DNA of 64,000 bases. Source: Roseobacter litoralis Och 149. Its GTDB lineage: Bacteria; Pseudomonadota; Alphaproteobacteria; Rhodobacterales; Rhodobacteraceae. Positions 26,653-34,815 of this stretch are shown here, one piece after another. The stretch covers positions 2,914,001 to 2,978,000 of the forward strand of contig NC_015730.1 in the NCBI RefSeq assembly GCF_000154785.2, given 5' to 3'. The translations under genes and the position numbers were made by a program. How positions within the stretch are numbered: position 1 is the first letter of the stretch; each line of letters starts with the position of its first letter. Under the pieces are notes generated by a model. It had not been told where the DNA came from. It searched no databases and saw only the letters and a list, made by a program, of their open reading frames with translations.

Positions 26653-27831
26653 TCAAGTGACTGCCTTCATCCACTTCTGGAGAACCTCAAGCGGGTAACC
26701 TGAGCCGTATCCGTGGCCTATACCGTCCGTGCGCCAGCCACCGATCTGGTCAACGATGTCAGCAGGACACTCGACGGCTCTGAGGCGATCCCGCATAGAG
26801 TGGCGAAAGCTGTGCATGGTGCATCCTTCCGGGGCGTACTCTTTCATCCATTTGTTCAATGCGGCACTGGCGGCGTTCGCGTTGGTTGTCTCCGCTTTGT
26901 TGTATCGCGGGAAGGCAAACTGCGAAGAGCTGGCATGTTCAAGTATGCGCTGTGCTGCCCAACGCGCCTCACCTTCAAGCGGGACATCGCGTTCGCTGCC
27001 TTTGGTCTTGAGACGCCGCCACGGATGATGACGGACCCGAACAACGAGTGAGCCATCTTCCTCGGTGATGATGTCTTCCTTGCTCAACCCCGCAGCTTCA
27101 GCAAGACGCATCCCGGTATCTGAGACCAACGAAACCAACCAGCGAAGGTCATCGTCAATCTCCCGGCACTTTGTTTGTACGGCACCAAGCGCGTCTGAGG
27201 GGATCGGGTTGCGATTTGAGACCCCTGCAGTCCGGTCATAGTAGACCCCAGCAAAGGGATTGTTCAGCGTCAGACCCTGCTCACTCGCTGCAAAGTTCGT
27301 GACGGCTCGTACTGTGCCAAAGACCCGGGTCAAACTGCTACCTGCCAAGCCTCGTGCAATCAGTGCGTCGCGGAACTTGTTTGCGTCCGCCTTGGTGTAA
27401 ACATCGAGGTTTTTGTCACCGCAGGCATCGATAACATAGCCACACGCTCGCTCAGCGGCTCGGTGGAACGTGACCGGACGGCCCTTGCCCTTCTGCTCAA
27501 GGTATATCGCCACAGCCTCTGACAACAAAACAAATGAAGACAAACTTACATGTGGAACAGAAGAAGACCCTACCGCACCTGTAGCTCCCATCCTCAGCAT
27601 ATGCTTTCCCGGCAGCTTTGCTTCTTGAGTTCTGAGGTGGAACCAGTAGTCATCGAGCTGGTCTGCTGCCTTTCTGGCGCGAGCTTCAGCGATCTTTCCT
27701 GACCTTGTACGCAGCGAATAAGCGATCCGAGGCGACGAATAGTGGCGAAGCAGCTCTTTCGGGATGCGACGACTGAAGTAGAAAACACCGTCTTTTACGA
27801 AGGTGAACGTGGGTGAAATGGTCTCCGACAT
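26653..27831 (-). CDS. Tyrosine-type site-specific integrase
   Basis: A 392-residue tyrosine recombinase. The N-terminal part has an Arm-like and SAM-like fold (DGVFYFSRRIPKELL, then SEAVAIYLEQKG). Catalytic residues fit: Arg about 242 in DTGMRLAEA, a Lys in RLKTKGSERD, His341 and Arg344 in MHSFRH, and a C-terminal HGYGSGY with Tyr about 379 as nucleophile. It starts 62 bp from the tRNA-Phe 3' end and is transcribed away from it, the standard place for an island integrase. The gene is bracketed by 75-bp inverted repeats, and the right arm includes the start codon. The frame is intact, so it may be active. Confidence 0.93.
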   Translation of the reverse strand: MSETISPTFTFVKDGVFYFSRRIPKELLRHYSSPRIAYSLRTRSGKIAEARARKAADQLDDYWFHLRTQEAKLPGKHMLRMGATGAVGSSSVPHVSLSSFVLLSEAVAIYLEQKGKGRPVTFHRAAERACGYVIDACGDKNLDVYTKADANKFRDALIARGLAGSSLTRVFGTVRAVTNFAASEQGLTLNNPFAGVYYDRTAGVSNRNPIPSDALGAVQTKCREIDDDLRWLVSLVSDTGMRLAEAAGLSKEDIITEEDGSLVVRVRHHPWRRLKTKGSERDVPLEGEARWAAQRILEHASSSQFAFPRYNKAETTNANAASAALNKWMKEYAPEGCTMHSFRHSMRDRLRAVECPADIVDQIGGWRTDGIGHGYGSGYPLEVLQKWMKAVT

Positions 27832-27899
27832 GGTCTACGGCTCCAAGCAGTTGCTAAAAACTGGAGGAAAACCAATGGGATAACTGAACAAGTGGTGCC
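27825..27899 (-). repeat. 75-bp inverted repeat, right arm, next to tRNA-Phe
   Basis: This arm holds the first codons of the integrase, its leader, and the last seven bases of the tRNA-Phe gene. It pairs with 26577-26651 over 74 of 75 positions. A GGAGGAAAACC stretch within it (27862-27872, plus strand) is present in both arms. Such a pair could fold as a long hairpin or act as crossover sites for inversion of the integrase gene. Confidence 0.9.
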
Positions 27900-27967
27900 C
27901 GGGGGCGGAATCGAACCACCGACACGAGGATTTTCAATCCACTGCTCTACCCCTGAGCTACCCGGGC
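27893..27967 (-). tRNA. tRNA-Phe (anticodon GAA)
   Basis: The minus strand reads a complete cloverleaf: acceptor GCCCGGG pairing with CCCGGGC, GCTC/GAGC D-stem, anticodon loop TTGAAAA, T-loop TTCGATT with stem GGTGG/CCGCC, and an encoded CCA end at 27895-27893. The anticodon GAA gives phenylalanine. The anticodon stem has one T-T mismatch by my pairing. The adjacent integrase and the att-like repeat suggest that this gene is an integration target. Confidence 0.95.
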
Positions 27968-28315
27968 AATATAAGTCAGTTCACTGACGAGGTGCCAGCG
28001 TTCTAGGAGTTTGGTAAGAAGGTGTCCAGCCCATATTTTGATATTATACCCATGTAACATAAACACTTTGATTCTAGTGCCAATGTTCAGATCTGGAGCC
28101 TTCCAAAACTTCTTAACAGGCAACGCGGAATCAGATCGTCGATCTTTGTTCCCAGCGGATTACACTTGAAGGCTCACTGGCCAATTCAAAAAGCAGTGGC
28201 AGGTGTGAGAGTCCATTAGCGATAAGCCTAAAGTGAAAGCAGAATGAAATGGCCAAAAGCTGAGGAATGTCGCTTGACGCTCGGATTCGAAGTACATATG
28301 CCTAGAGTGCTTGAT
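27968..28315. other. 348-bp spacer between tRNA-Phe and tRNA-Cys
   Basis: I see no gene or clear structure. It is AT-richer than the flanking chromosome and may contain the tRNA promoters. Confidence 0.4.
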
Positions 28316-28389
28316 GGCGAGTTGGCGGAGTGGTTACGCAGCGGATTGCAAATCCGTGTACAGGAGTTCGATTCTCCTACTCGCCTCCA
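28316..28389 (+). tRNA. tRNA-Cys (anticodon GCA)
   Basis: A 74-nt cloverleaf with acceptor GGCGAGT pairing with ACTCGCC, discriminator T, encoded CCA, anticodon stem GCGGA/TCCGT with loop TTGCAAA, and T-arm GGAG-TTCGATT-CTCC. Anticodon GCA means cysteine. It marks the start of ordinary chromosome to the right of the accessory region. Confidence 0.95.
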
Positions 28390-28575
28390 ATTAATTTTAA
28401 GCACTTAGCAGGTTTTTGGGAATCGTGACCAGCCGCGTCTGGATATTCTGTTTTTGTTCCGCGCTCAAGTACTGGAAATTTCTGCAAGCGGTTCTCCTCA
28501 AAACACGGTTATCGGTTGATACTTGTCGCGCGGTGTTGACAAAGGTCGTCGTAGATATACTGAGGACCGTTTCAC

Positions 28576-28737
28576 ATGCTCAACAACATCGGCCTGCCTG
28601 GGCTCCTATTGATCCTGTTGATCGTGGTATTGCCAATCTGGCTAATTATGCGCTCGAGCAAGAGAAAAGCAAATGAACAAGCCCGAATAGCCGATGCTTT
28701 GGAAGACATCGCCAAATCAAAGAAGAACAGCGACTAG
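28576..28737 (+). CDS. Small single-pass membrane protein, 53 residues
   Basis: An ATG at 28576 with GAGGA at 28562-28566 opens a 53-codon frame. Residues 6-24 are a strongly hydrophobic helix (GLPGLLLILLIVVLPIWLI), followed by a basic patch (RSSKRK) and an amphipathic charged tail (ARIADALEDIAKSKK). The N-out or N-in orientation cannot be set with confidence; the positive patch after the helix favours a cytoplasmic C-terminus. The TAG stop at 28735-28737 is supplied by the edge of a palindromic repeat. Function unknown; the shape resembles small TatA- or regulator-like membrane peptides. Confidence 0.7.
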   Translation: MLNNIGLPGLLLILLIVVLPIWLIMRSSKRKANEQARIADALEDIAKSKKNSD

Positions 28738-28839
28738 AGCGTCTGACGAAATACCTGAAACATCGGGTATCATGTAACGCGTTGAAATCTTTGATTTCAG
28801 GCAGCGTTATGTGATTCAGGTTTTTCGCATGACGCTTTA
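28735..28839. repeat. Palindromic MITE-like repeat, copy 1
   Basis: The 105-bp unit has imperfect inverted ends (GAGCGTC at the left, GACGCTT at the right) and is flanked by TA on both sides, as for elements that duplicate a TA target. A second, roughly 90 percent identical copy is at 49253-49356. The interior also folds back on itself (TAACGCGTTGAAATC against GATTTCAGGCAGCGTTA). Its left edge gives the TAG stop of the 53-residue gene. Confidence 0.85.
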
Positions 28840-28931
28840 AGAGCGATCACTCTCTCAGCTTTTCGGTCAGGAAACTACAAGTAACGCATATGCCAGCTTG
28901 GAGAGTGCGTAACTGGCCGCCTCTCAGAACG

Positions 28932-30089
28932 TCAATCGCCCGTCAGCAATGAAGGCCCGTCGTTGCGGTTGAGATAGGCCTCAAACGCCGCCAGTCCTTC
29001 GTCCAAGCCGCGACGGCCCAATCCGATTCGAAACCGGTCGCTCGGCACAGGGCCGATGTCGGATGCATAGATTGAACTCGGCAGGACAAGAACACCGCTT
29101 TGCTCCACCAGATCGCGGGCAAAGGCGTCGACCCCACCTGCTCCCTTGTAGCGCGGGTACGCCATGCAGGAACCATCCGGGTGCTGCCAGTCAAACAGGT
29201 CCGGGTATCGCGCGAAAAATGCATCCCATTTCGGCAGGTTTTCATCAACTATGGCACAGTTCCGCGCCAGCAACGCGCGCCGGTTCGCCAGCGCGATCAT
29301 CGCAAGTCTTTCACTGGGGCCTGAATTACAGATCGAAAGATAGTGCTTCAGCCGTTCCATACGCGCCAGTACGTCGCGGTCCTGCGATGCAATCCAGCCG
29401 ATACGCAAACCCGGCAACCCATATGATTTGGACATCACGTTCAAAGACAGTCCGCGTTCGTAGACATCCGCGACAAAGGGCAAAAACTGCGTGCCACTGG
29501 GCCCCAGCCCATGGAAAATTTCATCATGCAAAATGTAAATGCCGTGTTTGCGACACAGCGCGATCAGCGCATCATAACGATCCCGTGCAAGGATCGCGCC
29601 CGTCGGGTTGTGGGGAAAGTTCATCGTCAAAAGCCGGGTGTTTGGTTGGATCGCAGCGGCCACCCGGTCGATGTCCAATGACCAGCCATCATCCGGGTCA
29701 AGCGGGACCCCGGTGGCACTGCAGATCGTGACCGGCAGCGTCTCGTGAGACTGATAATTCGGGGTCACGACAATGGCGTGGCTGTCCTTGTCGAGCAGCA
29801 CGGAATTGGCGGCAAAAATACCCTCACTGGCACCTGCAAAACACAGGATATTATCTGCCGACTGTTGTTCATAGGTCTGCGCAATCCGGGCGCGCAAATC
29901 CGGAGCGCCAAAGGTTTCGGTATATCCGAGCCACATCTCTTCGAACGCAGCACGATCCTCATCCGAGGCCATAGCAAGAAGGTCACGCAAAGAGATGCTT
30001 TCCGCGTCGGAAGCTGTCAGGTGGTATTGCGCAGTAAACTCCCATTTGGCGAAATGGGTCTCAAGGCGGAAATCTGGCAGCGTGGGCAT
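28932..30089 (-). CDS. Class I/II PLP-dependent aminotransferase
   Basis: A 385-residue fold-type I enzyme. The PLP lysine is in MSKSYGLPGLRIGW (about residue 237); the cofactor contacts NFPHNPTG, HDEIFHG and the C-terminal FRIGLGRRG arginine are all in place. It starts at the ATG at 30089. The family includes aspartate- and methionine-type aminotransferases and C-S lyases, and its substrate cannot be fixed. It is divergent from metY, about 300 bp away, so a role in sulphur amino-acid metabolism is plausible but inferred. Confidence 0.88.
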   Translation of the reverse strand: MPTLPDFRLETHFAKWEFTAQYHLTASDAESISLRDLLAMASDEDRAAFEEMWLGYTETFGAPDLRARIAQTYEQQSADNILCFAGASEGIFAANSVLLDKDSHAIVVTPNYQSHETLPVTICSATGVPLDPDDGWSLDIDRVAAAIQPNTRLLTMNFPHNPTGAILARDRYDALIALCRKHGIYILHDEIFHGLGPSGTQFLPFVADVYERGLSLNVMSKSYGLPGLRIGWIASQDRDVLARMERLKHYLSICNSGPSERLAMIALANRRALLARNCAIVDENLPKWDAFFARYPDLFDWQHPDGSCMAYPRYKGAGGVDAFARDLVEQSGVLVLPSSIYASDIGPVPSDRFRIGLGRRGLDEGLAAFEAYLNRNDGPSLLTGD

Positions 30090-30340
30090 GAGTGGACCTT
30101 TGGTGTGGTGGGTAAAAAGCCGAATTCATGTCTTAAGCGACCTGCCACAAAATGCGAAGCCCCTGCGGCAATCATGTTTTGACCGCCCTCAACATGCTGC
30201 TGGCTCGGCCTTGATCCGGAATGCCTATGCCGCGGGGGTCACGACACCTCGTGTCAGCGCGCGACAGAAGCCTTCGCCAGTGAGTTGCGTACAGGTTCTG
30301 GATGCACCGGGCATGTCGCTGCACCCTTGTACCCCTGCGC

Positions 30341-30371
30341 GGCTTGGCCTAACCATGTGACAAATCAAGCC
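30341..30371 (+). promoter_or_regulatory. Inverted repeat in the metY leader
   Basis: GGCTTG at 30341-30346 can pair with CAAGCC at 30366-30371, leaving a 19-nt loop, directly upstream of the AGGAG ribosome-binding site of metY (30375-30379). A leader hairpin so close to a methionine-pathway start may control translation. I compared it with what I remember of SAM-II and SAM/SAH riboswitches and did not find their core sequences. Confidence 0.3.
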
Positions 30372-30387
30372 TTCAGGAGTACCCAGA

Positions 30388-31686
30388 ATGACAGACCCGA
30401 AAGGTCCGAGCTACGGCTTTGACACGTTACAAATTCATGCCGGCGCACGCCCGGACCCCGCAACAGGTGCACGCCAGACCCCTATTTATCAAACAACGGG
30501 CTATGTCTTTCGCGACACCGACCACGCGGCGGCACTGTTCAACCTGCAGGAAGTCGGCTTTATCTATTCGCGGCTGACCAACCCCACGGTATCCGTGCTG
30601 CAGGAAAGGATCGCGACGCTTGAAGGTGGTGTCGGCGCGGCCTGCTGCTCTTCGGGTCATGCCGCACAGATCATGGCACTGTTCCCCTTGATGGGGCCGG
30701 GTAAAAATGTCGTGGCATCAACCCGCCTTTACGGCGGAACCGTTACGCAGTTTGGCCATACGATCAAGCGTTTCGGATGGGAATGTACCTTTGTCGATTT
30801 CGACGACCTTGATGCCGTGAAGGCCGCAATCAACGACGACACGCGCGCGGTTTTCTGCGAGGCGATCGCCAATCCGGGCGGATATATCACCGACCTCGAC
30901 GCCATTTCCAAAATCTCTGACGCGGCGGGCATTCCGCTGATTGTCGACAACACCTCGGCCACGCCATACCTGTGTCGCCCGATTGAACATGGCGCCACAT
31001 TGGTTGTGCACTCCACCACCAAATACCTGACCGGCAACGGCACTGTCACAGGCGGGTGCATCGTGGATTCAGGCAAGTTCGACTGGTCTGCAAATGACAA
31101 ATTCCCGTCGCTGAGCGCACCGGAACCGGCGTACCACGGGCTGAAGTTTCATGAAACTTTCGGGCCTTTGGCGTTCACCTTCCACTCGATTGCTATCGGT
31201 CTGCGCGACCTCGGGATGACCATGAACCCGCAGGCGGCGCATTACACATTGATGGGAACGGAAACCTTGTCACTGCGCATGGACCGCCACGTGGAAAACG
31301 CAGAGATCATCACGCAGTGGTTGGAAAAAGACCCGCGGGTCGACTACGTGACCTATGCCGGTCTGCCCTCGTCTCCTTACCACGAGCGCGTAAAAAAGAT
31401 CTGTCCGAAGGGGGCTGGTGGCCTTTTCACATTCGCGATCAAGGGCGGCTATGATGCCTGCATTAAATTCGTGAACGCACTCGAAGTCTTCAGCCACGTG
31501 GCAAACTTGGGTGATACGAGATCGATCGTGACACACTCTGCCTCGACGACGCACCGCCAGCTGACCCAAGAGCAGCAAGAGGCGGCAGGGGCCGGACCCG
31601 GCGTCGTCCGGATTTCAATCGGGACCGAAAGTTCGGAAGATCTGATCGCCGATCTTGATCAGGCGCTCTCCAAAGCAACGAGCTGA
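30388..31686 (+). CDS. metY: O-acetylhomoserine aminocarboxypropyltransferase (sulfhydrylase)
   Basis: A 432-residue member of the Cys/Met metabolism PLP family, longer than cystathionine gamma-synthases (about 380-400) and in the range of MetY. Motifs: FIYSRLTNPTVSVLQERIA near the N-terminus, SSGHAAQIMAL for phosphate binding, VDNTSATPYLCRPIEHGA, and the PLP lysine in HSTTKYLTGNG. It probably makes homocysteine from O-acetylhomoserine and sulphide. The start is the ATG at 30388 with AGGAG eight bases upstream. A methionine gamma-lyase cannot be fully excluded. It ends at a rho-independent terminator. Confidence 0.85.
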   Translation: MTDPKGPSYGFDTLQIHAGARPDPATGARQTPIYQTTGYVFRDTDHAAALFNLQEVGFIYSRLTNPTVSVLQERIATLEGGVGAACCSSGHAAQIMALFPLMGPGKNVVASTRLYGGTVTQFGHTIKRFGWECTFVDFDDLDAVKAAINDDTRAVFCEAIANPGGYITDLDAISKISDAAGIPLIVDNTSATPYLCRPIEHGATLVVHSTTKYLTGNGTVTGGCIVDSGKFDWSANDKFPSLSAPEPAYHGLKFHETFGPLAFTFHSIAIGLRDLGMTMNPQAAHYTLMGTETLSLRMDRHVENAEIITQWLEKDPRVDYVTYAGLPSSPYHERVKKICPKGAGGLFTFAIKGGYDACIKFVNALEVFSHVANLGDTRSIVTHSASTTHRQLTQEQQEAAGAGPGVVRISIGTESSEDLIADLDQALSKATS

Positions 31687-31708
31687 AAACCAGTATTTTG
31701 AACAGCGA

Positions 31709-31732
31709 AGGGCGGCCACGTGCCGCCCTTTT
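31709..31732 (+). terminator. Rho-independent terminator after metY
   Basis: AAGGGCGGC, a short CACGT loop, GCCGCCCTT and a T run form a strong hairpin 22 bp after the metY stop. The SIMPL gene on the opposite strand ends at 31752, so this hairpin can serve both convergent genes. Confidence 0.85.
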
Positions 31733-31751
31733 GCGTATCACCAAACTACGT

Positions 31752-32441
31752 TCAGTCCAGTATCTCAAAAACCATGGACACCCGGGCTGTCAGGCTCACC
31801 TCTCCTGCAGCGACAGGCACATCCGATGCCATCCGCGCGGAGGCCATCTCCATCATCACTGGTCGGCCACCGCCACCGCTTTCCGATATGGACTGCACAG
31901 GTCCCAACGCGACACCAGCCGCCTCAGCCAATTGCTCGGCCTTGGCGATGGCATCCTTGACGGCATCCTGACGCGCAGCCGCAATGGCGGGCTCCGGGTC
32001 CTGTATGGAAAATTGCAATCCGTTGAATGTGTTGGCCCCGTCCTGAACCACGCGATCCAGAATGCCGCCAAGTGTATCGAGGTCCCGCACGCGTATGGTC
32101 AGCGTATTTCGCGCCACGAAGCCGGTGATACGGGGCGTCTCATTTTCCGGGTTGCGACGGTTCCACACGGGTTGCAACGACACACCCTGTGTTTGCATAT
32201 CACGCGGTGCGATACCCGCCTCGTTAAGCTGCGCAAGAACAGCCGCAACCGCATCCGACGTCAATCGCAATGCATCCCCTGCGAGACGTGCCTCGTTGGT
32301 GACGCCCAGATTTATGGTTGCCATGTCAGGCACCGCTTCAACGACGCCTTGTCCCGTCGTGGTGATAACGCGATCAGCGTCAGCCCAAACCGCCGGGACC
32401 GTTCCCAGCACGAACACAAGCGCCACGATCAGATTTTTCAT
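31752..32441 (-). CDS. SIMPL domain periplasmic protein
   Basis: A 229-residue protein from the ATG at 32441; the longer frame to 32528 lacks a signal. It has a signal peptide (NLIVALVFVLGTVPAVWADA) and then the SIMPL (DUF541) pattern: ITTTGQGVVEAVPDMATINL at the start, LNEAGIAPRDMQTQGVSLQP, and DAIAKAEQLAEAAGV. Proteins of this family are periplasmic or surface proteins with a beta-alpha fold, poorly defined in function (YggE/BP26-like, linked to stress). It stands alone, convergent with metY. Confidence 0.88.
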   Translation of the reverse strand: MKNLIVALVFVLGTVPAVWADADRVITTTGQGVVEAVPDMATINLGVTNEARLAGDALRLTSDAVAAVLAQLNEAGIAPRDMQTQGVSLQPVWNRRNPENETPRITGFVARNTLTIRVRDLDTLGGILDRVVQDGANTFNGLQFSIQDPEPAIAAARQDAVKDAIAKAEQLAEAAGVALGPVQSISESGGGGRPVMMEMASARMASDVPVAAGEVSLTARVSMVFEILD

Positions 32442-32600
32442 CCAGATTCTCCATTGATCCACGCAAAAAACATGACCATGCTGAGGCCATAAGACAAGAG
32501 CATGCACCGTTTTCCTTTCCCTCGGCAAAGACCTGCTTTATCATGTCGCGCACCGGCTATTCGCTATTGGTCGTAATCTTTTTCAGGTAACAAGCACGCC

Positions 32601-34805
32601 ATGAGACCGAACCTTGCCTTGTCCCTGTCCCACGACGGTATCCTTCTGCTTCATCGCACGGCAGCGGGCTGGCGGATTATTGGTGAGGCTGACCCGGCAT
32701 CCGAGAGCCTTGCCGAAGATCTGGCAGGATTGCAACGCAAGGCCAAGGCACTGATCACTGGCGAGGTGTATTGCAAACTCGTTATTCCCAACGATCAGAT
32801 ACGATATTTGACTGTTGAAACCGCCGGGCTGGATGACGCGGATCGACATGCGGCAGCGCGGTTGGCACTGGAAGGGGCAACCCCTTATGAGGTGTCTGAA
32901 CTCGTCTTTGACATTGAGACCGACGGCGCGACTTCTCAGGTCGCCGCAGTCGCTGGGGAAACTCTGAAAGAGGCCGAAGCTTTCGCGCTCGAGCATGGTT
33001 TCCCGCCGGTCAGCTTTGTGGCTATTCCAGTTGCCGACAGCTTTAAGCAAGAGCCGTTTTTCGGCATGACCGACGCCGCACACAGGCTTCTGGAACCGGG
33101 AGAGGACGTCGCGCGCAACGAAGCGATCATCCAGATCGTGGAAACAGCGCCGCAAACCGGTCTGGAAGCCATGCCGACGACGCCGGATGTCATTAATAGG
33201 TCGAAACCGGGACCCAGCTTTGTGAGCCGTCGCACCGTGCCGACCTTTCGCACGGATCCGCCTGACCCGAGTGTGACGGCCGGTCTTGTCCAACCACCTG
33301 CCAGTGAGGCGCCCGGTTTTGCCGAGCCGCCTGCACCTTTTGACGCAGCACCGCCCGAACAGCCGGCGCGTGTTCCACCTCGCCCCAAGGCTCCTGCGCT
33401 GACGCCAACGGTGACAAAACCAAACAACGAAGCTGAGCGTTTGACGGTATTTGGCGCAAGAAACAGCAACAGCTTATCGAACCGTTTTGGGTCAATTAGC
33501 CTTTTGGTTGCTGTTTTTATTGTGCTTTTCGCTGGTGTCACTGCCTTTGCCAGCGGTGCGTTTGGCACCGGCTTCAACAGCCTGATTGCACGCCTGTCGA
33601 CCCCCAAGCCCACCGCGCAGTTTACAGCACCCCTCGTGGATGAAGCGCCCCTTGCCGCACAAAAGCTCGAGGAAAAGCCAGACGATGTGAGCCTCGCATC
33701 GCTCAATCGCGATCTGACGGACGAAGATGCTGCCGTTTTGGATGCGTTGCGGGGCGCCGACCAAACTGAATTGTCCCCGCCCCCTGCCCCAACGGAGGAT
33801 GAACTGCGCGCGGACTATGCAGTCAGCGGCATCTGGCCCCTCGCGCCCGAGGTGCCAAGCCCACCGCCACTCGTCGGTCTGGAAGACCTCTACATCACCA
33901 GCATAGACCCGATAAATCCGAACTTCGACGCGGTTGCGCTGCCCGCTGTTACCGGATCGATCAGCGATCAGAGTTTTCTCGCGCCCGCCTCGCCTGCGCC
34001 TGCCGGTACGGTATTCGAGCTGGATGACACTGGCATGGTGATTGCAACACCGGAAGGCAGCCTGAACCCCGATGGGATACGGATTTTTGAGGGAACTCCC
34101 CCGGTGCGACAGCCACCCAATTTGTTGCGCGTTGAAGACCCGGGCGAAGACCTCGCAACAAGACTGCGGCTGGCCAGTTTCCGGCCACAGGTACGCCCTG
34201 CTGATCTGATCGAATCCTCGGAACGCGCAACCTATAGCGGTCTGACGCGCTCAGAACTGGGGGAATACAGACCACGGCTGCGGCCACAGTCTGAACAGGA
34301 AAACGCGCTTGCGGCTGCGAGTCTTGTGTCACTGGACAATGGGGGCGGACAAGCGCTGATCACACCGCAATCAACCGACGATTTTGACGGCGCTACGGCA
34401 AGGGCAATCGCTGCGTCCTTACGACCGGATGTCCGGCCAAAGGATTTCAGAGACACCGTTGCAAGAATTCAACGGGCAACACCTGCACCCAGCGCCTCTG
34501 CGGTCACAACTGCATCGGCCGCAAGTGTCGCCCCCCGCGTGGTCACGCCCAAGATTCCCTCCAGCGCTTCGGCCAGCAAAGAGGCCACCGTGCGTAACGC
34601 CATCAATCTGCGCAAGGTCAACCTGATCGGTGTCTATGGCAAACCCTCCAGCAGACGGGCGCTTGTCCGGCTCAGCAATGGGCGATATCGCAAGGTTGAG
34701 GTCGGCGATCGGATCGACGGGGGCCGGGTATCCGCCATTGGCGATGCGGAGCTGCGATACCAGAAAAGTGGCCGCGCGATCGTGTTGAAAATGCCGCGCG
34801 GCTGA
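32601..34805 (+). CDS. PilM-like N-terminus with PilP-like C-terminus, membrane anchored
   Basis: A 734-residue protein. Residues 1-150 look like a divergent ribonuclease H/actin-like fold as in PilM or GspL cytoplasmic domains (MRPNLALSLSHDGILLLHR, DADRHAAARLALEG). A proline-rich linker follows (200-280), then one membrane helix near residues 300-322 (SISLLVAVFIVLFAGVTAFA). The periplasmic part is long, proline- and acid-rich. The last 60 residues (RKVNLIGVYG and RYRKVEVGDRIDGGRVSAIG) resemble the PilP/GspC HR-type beta domain. One polypeptide thus spans cytoplasm to periplasm. No pilus genes are adjacent. Length and mix are unusual, and the function is inferred. Confidence 0.65.
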   Translation: MRPNLALSLSHDGILLLHRTAAGWRIIGEADPASESLAEDLAGLQRKAKALITGEVYCKLVIPNDQIRYLTVETAGLDDADRHAAARLALEGATPYEVSELVFDIETDGATSQVAAVAGETLKEAEAFALEHGFPPVSFVAIPVADSFKQEPFFGMTDAAHRLLEPGEDVARNEAIIQIVETAPQTGLEAMPTTPDVINRSKPGPSFVSRRTVPTFRTDPPDPSVTAGLVQPPASEAPGFAEPPAPFDAAPPEQPARVPPRPKAPALTPTVTKPNNEAERLTVFGARNSNSLSNRFGSISLLVAVFIVLFAGVTAFASGAFGTGFNSLIARLSTPKPTAQFTAPLVDEAPLAAQKLEEKPDDVSLASLNRDLTDEDAAVLDALRGADQTELSPPPAPTEDELRADYAVSGIWPLAPEVPSPPPLVGLEDLYITSIDPINPNFDAVALPAVTGSISDQSFLAPASPAPAGTVFELDDTGMVIATPEGSLNPDGIRIFEGTPPVRQPPNLLRVEDPGEDLATRLRLASFRPQVRPADLIESSERATYSGLTRSELGEYRPRLRPQSEQENALAAASLVSLDNGGGQALITPQSTDDFDGATARAIAASLRPDVRPKDFRDTVARIQRATPAPSASAVTTASAASVAPRVVTPKIPSSASASKEATVRNAINLRKVNLIGVYGKPSSRRALVRLSNGRYRKVEVGDRIDGGRVSAIGDAELRYQKSGRAIVLKMPRG

Positions 34806-34815
34806 GAACGGGGCG

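Noticed and set aside
30090..30387. A SAM-type riboswitch before metY
   Set aside because: I did not find the conserved cores of SAM-II or SAM/SAH riboswitches; only a short hairpin remains.
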